Positions 1 through 6,379 of a stretch of 6,418 nt of DNA are shown in pieces; position 1 is the stretch's first letter; each line of letters starts with the position of its first letter. The notes under the pieces are model-generated. The model searched no databases. It was not told the origin of the DNA and saw nothing but the letters and a program-made list of their open reading frames with translations. The position numbers were made by a program, and so were the translations under genes. Source of the DNA: an uncultured Chlorobiota bacterium (GTDB lineage: Bacteria; Bacteroidota; Kapaibacteriia; OLB7); assembly GCA_946481475.1 (NCBI GenBank), contig CAMLOB010000248.1, forward strand, positions 1 through 6,418, read 5' to 3'.

Positions 1-4
1 CTCG

Positions 5-136
5 CTCTTGACCCCGAGCAATCAGCAATGAGCAGTGAGCAAGAAACTATTCAACGATCCAGCCACTCGACTCCGAACTCACGACTCTTGACCCCGAGCA
101 ATCAGCAATGAGCAGTGAGTAAGAAGACTATTCAAC
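5..136. repeat. Two-copy tandem repeat of ~80 bp period with internal heptamers
   Basis: Positions 5-39 are identical to 85-119, and the similarity continues to about 55 and 136 with one substitution (40 versus 120) and one inserted base in the second copy. Each copy contains four head-to-tail degenerate heptamers of the type gagcaat: 16-22, 23-29, 30-36 and 37-43 in copy one, and 96-102, 103-109, 110-116 and 117-123 in copy two. Both copies then read into a shared actattcaac. The window begins almost at the edge of copy one, so more copies may lie upstream. The repeat lies just past the stop codon of the VWA gene and has no apparent coding content. It resembles dispersed intergenic heptamer-type repeats known from several bacterial lineages; its role is unknown. 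Confidence 0.85.
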
Positions 137-150
137 AATTCACCATTCCC

Positions 151-1683
151 CTACCTCTTCCCGATTTTCAGTCTTCCGAACGGACGAATATTCATGATCC
201 GGCGGAGGAGTTGCAGGAGCGTGGCGATCAGTGAGTTGTCGCCGAGAGAGCGGTGTTGAAGCATCATGCCGAGATCCCGCAGATCATCACGCCTGATGCC
301 CGAGGCTCCTCCACCGGGAGATCGTCCGGTTGACTGTACGAAATCGTCGAGAAGTCCGCTCAGCTTGTTCCGCAGTTCCTTCAGCGAGGGTTCGTTCTCG
401 TCAACCGGTTCTTCCAGCAGCATGGAGATATGTTCATAGAGAAGAACCACCTCTTTCAGCGTCTCGGCATCGATCCCTCCCTTGAACTCGGCTTCGGCGG
501 CGATAACGAGTTCGCGCAGTTCGGCAAGCTGTTCGGGAGTCAGATGGAAGAGGGAGTCGGCGGTGATGTCGTCGACGTTGACGAAGACGCGGGAGATAGC
601 TTCGATCTCCCGACCATACTCGCTTCTCATGTGTTCGACGATGTGTTGCCGCATCCTCTCCATCTGTCCCTTCAGGCTCCGGACTTCCGCCTGAATCCGT
701 TCGATCCGGCTGGTCGATGCATTGGTCATCTCGAACTCGAGGTGGCGGATACGTTCGCCGATCTCCGCCAGCGAATGGCTTTCGGGTGAGGACCCCCGGG
801 CCGCCTCGTCGTGCAGGATCTTTTCGTCGATCGCCACCTTCGCATCGCCGATCTTGATCGTGTTGATCGTGATCGCACTCCCGAGCGCTTCGGTAATCCG
901 TCCTTTGTCCAGATGGGCCGCCCCGTCGGTAATCACCAGAAGTTCCGCTCCGGAGAGGGCCGAATCCCGGCAGATATCGTCACACGCGGTCAGGATCGCC
1001 TTCTCCAGTGCCGTTCCGTTCCCCAGTCTGCTCAGGCGCATGATCTTCCGGATCAGAGCGCGGAGACTCGTCATATCGGTTGCCGTCACCAGCGGGCCTA
1101 TATCCCGGTCGAATGTCCGGAAGTAGATGTGGCCGAGTTCTTTCAGGTTCCGCTTCAGGAAGACGTAGGCGACCGCCTTGGCCATCTGGAACCGGTGGTG
1201 CGAAAGCATCGAAGCCGAGGTATCCAGAAGGAGATAGACTTTCTGTTTGAAGAAATTCGGATTGAAGTCATGGGAGGAGTTCCCGAAGGGAAGAATCGTC
1301 GGCGTTCGGGCCACCCGGCGAATCAGTTCTCGACGGGCCAGACGCCGCATGAAGACTTCGTCGGGAAGAACGTGTTGCGACGGAAGAATGCGGCTGACTT
1401 CGCTGACGCTCCTGATAAAATCGACATCGAACTCCTGAACCGGCGGTATGTGACGATTCGGACGCCATTCACGACTTTCCTTCTTCTTCGGAGGAACCGT
1501 CGAGGAGACCGTTATCGCCTCATGCAACTGCTGGTAGAGAGCCGATGTTTCATCCTCCAGAACGCGGGCTATTTCAAAAACGGATGTGAAGTTTTCAGGC
1601 AGTGCGGATGTGAGTTCGGAGAAGTAACCGAACTCTTCCATGTGTTCGAAGAACAAGGTATGACGGAGCGCATCCGACGGCAT
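151..1683 (-). CDS. VWA-domain protein, putative partner of the MoxR ATPase (ViaA/CoxE-like)
   Basis: This 510-residue protein carries a von Willebrand factor A domain at about residues 147-280. The MIDAS metal site is intact: D154-S156-S158 in DTSAS, T224 in GNGT and D253 in ITDG. The N-terminal ~145 residues are probably helical and contain a basic patch (about 112-125). A coiled coil is likely at about 304-365, followed by helical sequence and a short basic tail. No signal peptide or membrane segment is visible, so it is probably cytoplasmic. Such proteins bind a divalent metal and act as substrate-recognition partners of MoxR AAA+ ATPases. Its length is close to E. coli ViaA (about 480 residues), but orthology is not established. 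The ATG lies one base after the stop of the upstream glycosyltransferase gene, which suggests translational coupling; no clear Shine-Dalgarno is present. Family call is strong, target unknown. Confidence 0.9.
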   Translation of the reverse strand: MPSDALRHTLFFEHMEEFGYFSELTSALPENFTSVFEIARVLEDETSALYQQLHEAITVSSTVPPKKKESREWRPNRHIPPVQEFDVDFIRSVSEVSRILPSQHVLPDEVFMRRLARRELIRRVARTPTILPFGNSSHDFNPNFFKQKVYLLLDTSASMLSHHRFQMAKAVAYVFLKRNLKELGHIYFRTFDRDIGPLVTATDMTSLRALIRKIMRLSRLGNGTALEKAILTACDDICRDSALSGAELLVITDGAAHLDKGRITEALGSAITINTIKIGDAKVAIDEKILHDEAARGSSPESHSLAEIGERIRHLEFEMTNASTSRIERIQAEVRSLKGQMERMRQHIVEHMRSEYGREIEAISRVFVNVDDITADSLFHLTPEQLAELRELVIAAEAEFKGGIDAETLKEVVLLYEHISMLLEEPVDENEPSLKELRNKLSGLLDDFVQSTGRSPGGGASGIRRDDLRDLGMMLQHRSLGDNSLIATLLQLLRRIMNIRPFGRLKIGKR

Positions 1684-1684
1684 A

Positions 1685-3151
1685 TCAGCGTCTCATATCG
1701 TTCGCGGTACCGGTGCCGTTATCGAGTCGTTTGAATATAATATACTCCTGAACCCAATGATCCGGAAGTTGCAGCGTATCGTCGGTGTAGCGGCGATCGG
1801 GATCGGCAAAAAAAGTGATGGCCGGTTTGTACCGTCCGGCAATCGACGGATCGGTGTAGATGTCGGAGATCCCTCCCTGTGCGGCGATCATCCACAAATA
1901 ATCCGGACGGACCGTCCGGATGGCCGGACCGGGCGTGGCGGAGGTCAGGGCATCGGGTGTGACCAGACCGGCCATATCGTAAATATAGGCGTTGCTGAAA
2001 TAGCCGATCGCACCGATGTCATACGCCAGGATCGTATCGTCCGGAGAAAACTCCGTTCGGCTCCACTCTTCAAGCGGTTCGTAGAGATACCGGTGAATCT
2101 CGCTTTCTCCCTTATAGAAGTACATGCCGATCCAGAAGAAAAGGGCTGTGGTGGCCAGTAGTGCCGGAGACCACGGTTGTGTGAAGACTGTCCGCAATCC
2201 CTTTGCTCTGTATGCAACGTAACCCAGAAACGTCGCCGCCGTCAGTGCCGCACCGTAATAGACCGGAACGCCGTACCACGACCAGACTTTCGGTCGGCCG
2301 ACGGCATAAGCCAGCAGAAACAATCCGGTCCAGAGCAGGACCACAAACCGGGCGTCCCGTTTCCTCAGGAGAATGGGAATGCCGGCGATCGCCACTATTG
2401 CCAGGGTGAGGACCACATAATCGGGGGAGACAAGCTGACCGATGACGGTAAAGGGAGAGGCCTTCTCCAGCGTCGATTTTGCCAGGACCGATTGCGAGAG
2501 AATCTGTCCGTAGGTGAAATAGAGGAGGAGCAGAACCGGAATGACGGTGCCGAGGCTGATCCCTCCCATCAGAAAAGCACGTTTTACATCCTTGCGGAAG
2601 AGGAGAAGCAATGGAAGGAGGCCGATCAGAATGATTCCCTCAGGGCGAAGGAAGTAGGAGAGTCCGGCGAGAAATGCGGCCGGGACAAATCGTTCTCTGC
2701 GGAAGAGAATGATCGTTCCGACCGAACAGAGCAGAAAGAGGCTTGACTCCATTCCGCCGACGCTGGTCCGGGCCAGGATCGGCGTACCGATAAAGAAGAG
2801 AGCGAAGAGTGAACTGATGGCCGGATAGGTCTCTTCGGTTTCATCCAGAATAAAGCGAAGGGTCAGCAGGAGCGTTGCTCCGTCGCAGAGGATATTGAAG
2901 AGGATCGCCGACTCCGGCATGGGGAGTCCGAACAGATAGAAAACCGAAAGGAGAAGCCCGAAGCCGGGGGTTGTGGTCCCCAGAATCCACTCGCCGGCAT
3001 TGTAGACGAATCCCGTCCCCTCTGCCAGATTTCTTGCATAGCGAAAGGTGATAAAGGCATCATCGTAGATGTGCATCAGCTGTGATGCGATCAATCGCGA
3101 CAGAAGGAGCGCCCCGACAAACCAGTAGACAGGCTGAATTTTTCGTAGCAT
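1685..3151 (-). CDS. Polytopic GT-C-like membrane glycosyltransferase
   Basis: Read from ATG 3151 this is a 488-residue protein with about ten hydrophobic segments and a soluble C-terminal part from about residue 345. The first extracytoplasmic loop holds an acidic pair (D30-D31 in YDDAFITFRYARN) followed by GTGFVYNAGE. Further on are GGME (132-135) and RPEG (169-172), and the C-terminal part has YDIGAIGYFS with a following DMAGL. This combination fits GT-C transferases that use polyprenyl-phosphate sugars, such as AftB-like and PMT/ArnT-related proteins. The acidic pair is the expected catalytic or metal-binding site. The sugar and acceptor cannot be read from sequence. A TTG at 3157 in the same frame is an alternative start, but an in-frame stop (3163-3161) lies just beyond it and ATG is preferred. 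No Shine-Dalgarno is seen. It lies 89 bp after the MoxR gene and 1 bp before the VWA gene, so it is probably co-transcribed with both. Confidence 0.85.
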   Translation of the reverse strand: MLRKIQPVYWFVGALLLSRLIASQLMHIYDDAFITFRYARNLAEGTGFVYNAGEWILGTTTPGFGLLLSVFYLFGLPMPESAILFNILCDGATLLLTLRFILDETEETYPAISSLFALFFIGTPILARTSVGGMESSLFLLCSVGTIILFRRERFVPAAFLAGLSYFLRPEGIILIGLLPLLLLFRKDVKRAFLMGGISLGTVIPVLLLLYFTYGQILSQSVLAKSTLEKASPFTVIGQLVSPDYVVLTLAIVAIAGIPILLRKRDARFVVLLWTGLFLLAYAVGRPKVWSWYGVPVYYGAALTAATFLGYVAYRAKGLRTVFTQPWSPALLATTALFFWIGMYFYKGESEIHRYLYEPLEEWSRTEFSPDDTILAYDIGAIGYFSNAYIYDMAGLVTPDALTSATPGPAIRTVRPDYLWMIAAQGGISDIYTDPSIAGRYKPAITFFADPDRRYTDDTLQLPDHWVQEYIIFKRLDNGTGTANDMRR

Positions 3152-3172
3152 CGGCAAAGATTAAAATGCGTG

Positions 3173-3202
3173 GAGAATCGCCGGTCCTCTGCGGTGATTC
3201 TC
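3173..3202 (-). promoter_or_regulatory. Intercistronic inverted repeat between MoxR and glycosyltransferase genes
   Basis: Arms 3173-3183 (gagaatcgccg) and 3192-3202 (cggtgattctc) pair over 11 positions around an 8-base loop. The one imperfect position is G-T on the plus strand, which becomes a C-A mismatch in the minus-strand transcript. In that transcript the stem lies about 38 bases after the MoxR stop codon and is followed by cacgcattttaatcttt, only moderately U-rich and not directly adjacent. It could be a weak terminator, a partial attenuator or a 3'-end stabiliser that lowers expression of the two downstream genes relative to the ATPase. The inverted repeat is seen directly; the function is inferred. 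Confidence 0.5.
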
Positions 3203-3240
3203 TTCTGTTTCCGGTGCGAAGATACGTCTCCCTGCCGAAC

Positions 3241-4575
3241 CTAAAGAAGCGGACGTCCCCCGGCCTCCCCGCCGCCGAAAAGAATTCGCGTATCACGTTG
3301 CAGACTCTCCTTCAGTTCCCGAATCTCCTGTGTGGCCGGTTGATACTGGCTCAGATATTCGGTGATGAGTCTGCGGTTGTTCTCGAAGTTTGCGTCGGCA
3401 AAACCGAGCGTCTCGCGCGCCCATTCCAGAAGCGAGCGTCTGACCGGAATCCCGTCGATCTGTCCCAGCGGTTTGCCCAGATCTTCCGGGTGGAGTTTCA
3501 GGTGGGTGAGAAGATCCTTGAACTGCAGGAGCGTGGCAAGTTGCTCGAAGGCGTGGGTTGCGGTGAACTGATGCGTCAGTGCCGAGCATGCCTTGTTCCA
3601 GATTGCCCGCTCTTCGTCTACGCCGACGGTTGTGAAGAGGATGTAGAGACGGCTGACATCGTCGTACTGAACCGATGTCCTGCCGTGCATGAAGGCGATC
3701 GCCCTGAGCAGATCGAAGGCTTTCATCTGCTTCCGGGGGGAGATATAGAAATCCCGTCCTCCCAGCGCTTCCCCATCCTGTTCAATCGATCTGTTCCGCA
3801 GTTCCTCATAGTATCGGATCACAAGATTGGCGAAGTAGGCGACATCCGACGATATATCGATGCTGAGCAGATCGCTTTCGCCATGGCAGACCTTCCTGAC
3901 CTCGCAAAGGTTGCCGTACTCGATGGTGAACGGCGGTGTGACCGCGTGCCCTCCGTGACGCAGATATTGCTGGGAGATGCGATACTGTTCGTAGGGATCC
4001 TTGTCGGGCCAGGCCACCGACTGGTAGGCAAAACGATCCAGCAGGGCCTCGGTAATATCGGTGATTCTCAGATAGTTCGTCGCGGCCACTACGGTGTGGA
4101 CCGATGACGGAACGCGCTGTACGCCCAGGACAAGTTCCCGTTCGTTCAGCAGCGAGAGGAGGGCTCGCAACGTATAGTCGTTTGCGTCGAAGATCTCATC
4201 GATAAAGCCGAACTCGCTCTCGACCAGCGATCCTGTCGTGTTGTGATGGAGAATCCCTTTGCGAAGCTCCTCGATATCGAGCGCACCGAAGTAAGTGTCG
4301 GGCTGCTGCTCCTTGGATGCCTGCACCTTGAAGTATCGGGCGCCGGAGAACATCCTGAAAATCTGTTCTACCATCAGCGACTTCCCCACGCCGGTCCGGC
4401 TCTGGATCAGCGCATGTTCGCCGGTGAGTAGGGCGCAGAAAATCTGTTCGATGATCTCCTCGCGGTTGATAACCCGCTGGTTAACGAAGTCGATGGCGTC
4501 CTGAAGCTTGAGGATAACCTGCTGAGCATTCAGCGTCGGTCTGTCGGCTGTTGCGGCGGCGGTGGTATCGATCAT
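3241..4575 (-). CDS. MoxR-family AAA+ ATPase (RavA-like)
   Basis: This 444-residue protein has the MoxR AAA+ layout. Walker A is SRTGVGKS (59-66), Walker B is FIDEIFDAN (124-132, with D126 and E127), sensor 1 is N167 in AATN, a likely arginine finger is R181 in LLDRF, and the lid carries SPRK with R281 as probable sensor 2. A helical C-terminal extension of about 120 residues follows the lid. The first Walker A glycine is replaced by serine, while the essential GK-S residues are kept, so ATPase activity is expected. MoxR ATPases form cytoplasmic hexamers that remodel protein complexes together with VWA partners, and such a partner lies two genes downstream. ATG 4575 is the only start available because an in-frame stop occurs at 4593-4591; a purine-rich aggag lies about 20 bases upstream, too far for a normal ribosome binding site. 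First gene of the minus-strand unit. Confidence 0.92.
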   Translation of the reverse strand: MIDTTAAATADRPTLNAQQVILKLQDAIDFVNQRVINREEIIEQIFCALLTGEHALIQSRTGVGKSLMVEQIFRMFSGARYFKVQASKEQQPDTYFGALDIEELRKGILHHNTTGSLVESEFGFIDEIFDANDYTLRALLSLLNERELVLGVQRVPSSVHTVVAATNYLRITDITEALLDRFAYQSVAWPDKDPYEQYRISQQYLRHGGHAVTPPFTIEYGNLCEVRKVCHGESDLLSIDISSDVAYFANLVIRYYEELRNRSIEQDGEALGGRDFYISPRKQMKAFDLLRAIAFMHGRTSVQYDDVSRLYILFTTVGVDEERAIWNKACSALTHQFTATHAFEQLATLLQFKDLLTHLKLHPEDLGKPLGQIDGIPVRRSLLEWARETLGFADANFENNRRLITEYLSQYQPATQEIRELKESLQRDTRILFGGGEAGGRPLL

Positions 4576-4761
4576 ATCATGCTGTGATGTTCAATACTCC
4601 TGTCTGAATCGTTCCTGTGCCGGACGATTCTTCTTTCGTCTGAAAATACGACAATCTTTCACAGATGCGAAGGCGGTTGCCGGGAGCGAGTCGGGAGAAG
4701 GGGGAAAGATAAACGAAACGGAGCTGTTTTTGCGGATCATTTCGATACTATATCTTCTACT
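4576..4761. promoter_or_regulatory. Divergent intergenic region, presumed to hold both promoters
   Basis: These 186 bp separate the MoxR ATPase gene (minus) from the hydrolase gene (plus) and must drive at least the minus-strand unit. On the minus strand TTCGCA (4671-4666), a 17-base gap and TATTTT (4648-4643) make a weak sigma-70-like pair, four of six matches in each box. On the plus strand TTTG (4729-4732), 18 bases and TATCTTCT (4751-4758) partly match the Bacteroidota -33/-7 form (TTTG / TAnnTTTG), but this would place the transcript start almost at ATG 4762, giving a leaderless mRNA. A purine-rich run covers about 4681-4722. None of these elements is strong. Confidence 0.3.
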
Positions 4762-5256
4762 ATGGCCGGATACAAAGGACACATAACGGCAGGCATCATC
4801 TTCGGAGTAGTTCTGCTGATCGGACTTGCGTTCACTCCGCTGGCGGCAGCATTGTCGCTGGAGCAAAAGCTGGTCAAGGGGATCGTGGTTCTCTGGCTTG
4901 CGGTTCTCTTCGCCCTTTTCCCTGATGTCGATATCAAAAGCAAGGGGCAGTTGCTCTTCTACCGGATCTTCATTCTTCTCGATCTTCTGCTTCTGCTGCA
5001 AAAATTCTACGTCGAAGCGGCCCTGCTGGGGTTCCTTGCGATGCTGCCGATTATCAGCAAGCACCGGGGTTGGACCCATACGGTCTGGGCAATGTTGCTG
5101 ATCCCCGCGCCGATTCTGCTGGGGCCGATGTATCTTGCACGCGAACCTGTACTTGACGGATTGCCGTTCTATCTGGGGGCCGTTGCCGGATACCTGAGTC
5201 ATCTGGTTGCCGACGGTATGTTGTTGCGTCGGTTCAGACGCCCCCGCAGAACGTAG
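4762..5256 (+). CDS. YdjM-like membrane-bound metal-dependent hydrolase
   Basis: This 164-residue protein has about five or six hydrophobic segments (near 8-29, 41-53, 66-80, 84-97, 108-121 and 136-150) and the spaced histidines and aspartates of the YdjM / LexA-binding inner-membrane hydrolase family (PF04307). They are H7 in KGHITAG, FPDVD (D55 and D57), HRGWTH (H101 and H106), and GYLSHLVAD (H147 and D151). These residues probably form a metal site at the membrane face; the substrate is unknown for most of the family. It is of the usual size and ends in a short arginine-rich tail. The start is supported by the family's conserved histidine close to the N-terminus. No Shine-Dalgarno is visible and the upstream sequence is AT-rich. 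The recO gene follows after 37 bp on the same strand, so the two may be co-transcribed. Confidence 0.85.
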   Translation: MAGYKGHITAGIIFGVVLLIGLAFTPLAAALSLEQKLVKGIVVLWLAVLFALFPDVDIKSKGQLLFYRIFILLDLLLLLQKFYVEAALLGFLAMLPIISKHRGWTHTVWAMLLIPAPILLGPMYLAREPVLDGLPFYLGAVAGYLSHLVADGMLLRRFRRPRRT

Positions 5257-5293
5257 AACGGACTTCGCAATCTTTTCCCCGAATTCCGAACAG

Positions 5294-6058
5294 ATGATAG
5301 AACAGACCGAAGCAATCGTACTGAAGGCGAGTCGCTACAGCGAGACGAGCAAGATCCTGACCCTCTACACCAGAGAACTCGGTCGGGTCTCGGTCATCGC
5401 CCGGGGAGCAATGCGGCCGAAAAGCAAGTTCGCCGGACTCCTGCAGCCCCTTGCCTATGTGGCGACGGTGATTTATGTGAAGGAGGGGAGAGGGTTGCAG
5501 ACGCTCGGATCGGCCGAATCGGTCCGACGATTTCCCGTAATCCCGACCGATCTGGACAGGACGGCGGCCGGGCTTGAGATGCTGGAACTGGTCAACGCCG
5601 CACTGCACGATCAGGAGCGGAATGAGAATCTCTTCAATCTGCTTTTGCAGACGTTGGAGGCATTGAACGATCGATCTGCCGATCCGGTTCCGGCCCTGCT
5701 GCAATTCATGGTCTCCTTCTGCTCGGTCCTCGGCTTCTCCATCCGCGTCGATGGTTGCGGCATTTGCGATGAGGAGGTTGGCTCGACACGGGAGGGGATT
5801 CCCTTCAGCATCGCGGCCGGGGCTCCTCTTTGTGCCGAACATCGCTCGGCTGCCGGATATCTGATGCTGAAACCGGGAACCTTCGCTCTTCTCGACTCGT
5901 TGGTGACCGGCAAAGGAGAACGGAGTCGACAGCAGAAGGGTTCCGAAGAGGCTGCTGCGGAACTTCACGATCTGCTGGTTCGCTTCCTGCAGTTTCACGT
6001 CGAAGGCCTTCGTACACTTAGAGTCGGGGGGATAACGTCATCGATGCTGAACAAGTGA
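5294..6058 (+). CDS. recO: DNA repair protein RecO
   Basis: RecO works with RecF and RecR to displace SSB and load RecA at single-strand gaps, and it anneals SSB-coated strands. The 254 residues are normal for the family. The N-terminal OB fold covers about residues 1-80 and shows the family pattern EAIVLKASRYSETSKILTLY followed by GRVSVIARGAM and a K-S-K-F segment. A helical domain follows, with a zinc-binding-type insertion C155-x2-C158 and C180-x2-H183. The last ligand is histidine where many RecO proteins have cysteine. The ATG at 5294 places MIEQTEAIVLK at the family N-terminus; an in-frame TTG at 5207 would overlap the preceding gene and add unrelated residues. No Shine-Dalgarno precedes ATG 5294. 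The hydrolase gene ends 37 bp upstream. Confidence 0.95.
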   Translation: MIEQTEAIVLKASRYSETSKILTLYTRELGRVSVIARGAMRPKSKFAGLLQPLAYVATVIYVKEGRGLQTLGSAESVRRFPVIPTDLDRTAAGLEMLELVNAALHDQERNENLFNLLLQTLEALNDRSADPVPALLQFMVSFCSVLGFSIRVDGCGICDEEVGSTREGIPFSIAAGAPLCAEHRSAAGYLMLKPGTFALLDSLVTGKGERSRQQKGSEEAAAELHDLLVRFLQFHVEGLRTLRVGGITSSMLNK

Positions 6059-6375
6059 AACCCGGAAGAGAGGCCGGACGTAGGGGGGCGTGTTGAAAAC
6101 CGGGTGGAGACGAACGATCCCCCGCTCCCTGGATGTTCAGGCAAAGAAATCGGTACTCTTGCGGTATCGTCAGGTCGGTTCAGGCAGTATCTTGCGTTCG
6201 TCCGTCTGCATTAATGAATACTTCAAATTCGGTCAGGTCTATGGAACTCAGTGATGGTGTGCCCTTATGAAACCGTTCGACGGCATCAGGCACGGAACGT
6301 GTCGGATGATCGGACGTCCCAACAATCGACCATGAAATATCGAATGAACCATACTGAATGTGGAGGAGATCAACA
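6059..6375. other. 317-bp stretch without a confident gene; leader of the next gene
   Basis: No family-like coding sequence, tRNA or recognised riboswitch is visible. Two short direct repeats occur: gttcaggca at 6135-6143 and 6178-6186, and gtcaggtc at 6169-6176 and 6232-6239. Two small stems lie near the 3' end: ccgt/acgg at 6273-6283 and cacg/cgtg at 6291-6301. GGACGTCC (6312-6319) is an 8-bp palindrome. No hairpin plus T-run terminator follows recO. The last part can be read as a chain of mini-ORFs (see the separate entry). The next gene's promoter is probably here, but no convincing -35/-10 pair stands out. Confidence 0.6.
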
Positions 6376-6379
6376 ATGA
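6104..6379 (+). other. Chain of overlapping mini-ORFs leading into the last gene (speculative)
   Basis: Four short reading frames connect stop to start. A GTG-start frame of 36 codons (6104-6214) ends in TAA that overlaps ATG 6214 as TAATG. An 18-codon frame (6214-6270) ends in ATGA at 6267, a 22-codon frame (6267-6335) ends in ATGA at 6332, and a 15-codon frame (6332-6379) ends in ATGA at 6376, the start of the last gene. None has a clear Shine-Dalgarno of its own, and the peptides resemble no known family. The Shine-Dalgarno of the last gene lies inside the final mini-ORF. The overlaps are seen directly. Translation of the peptides is unproven and chance is a real alternative. Confidence 0.2.
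6362..6368 (+). promoter_or_regulatory. Strong Shine-Dalgarno site of the last gene
   Basis: ggaggag lies 7 bases before ATG 6376, the expected distance for a canonical anti-SD pairing. It fixes the start of the partial gene and is the only strong site of this type in the window. Confidence 0.8.

Noticed and set aside
811..1734. Plus-strand reading frame of 307 codons antisense to the VWA gene
   Set aside because: The opposite strand encodes an intact VWA domain with full MIDAS; the antisense translation is rich in arginine and aspartate and shows no family pattern.
2177..2746. Plus-strand reading frame of 189 codons antisense to the glycosyltransferase gene
   Set aside because: It is highly charged and glutamine-rich, the mirror of a hydrophobic membrane protein, and has no start context or homology that I recognise.
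3082..4107. Long plus-strand reading frame of 341 codons antisense to the ATPase gene
   Set aside because: It lies opposite a clear MoxR ATPase, spans its end and the intergenic hairpin, and its translation has no recognisable domain; it is a shadow of the real gene's codon pattern.
4591..5202. Minus-strand reading frame of 203 codons covering the hydrolase gene and the intergenic region
   Set aside because: It runs antisense to a well-supported YdjM-like protein; its translation is low-complexity and charged, as expected for a shadow of membrane-protein codons.
5207..5293. N-terminal extension of RecO from a TTG at 5207
   Set aside because: The extra 29 residues overlap the hydrolase gene and do not fit RecO, whose conserved N-terminus begins at ATG 5294.
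6060..6105. acccgg (6060-6065) and ccgggt (6100-6105) as a recO terminator
   Set aside because: The 6-bp arms are 34 bases apart and no T-run follows, so this is not a convincing intrinsic terminator.
6059..6375. Riboswitch in the leader of the last gene
   Set aside because: I looked for conserved cores of cobalamin, TPP, SAM and cyclic di-GMP riboswitches and saw none; the small stems present are too short to support a class call.
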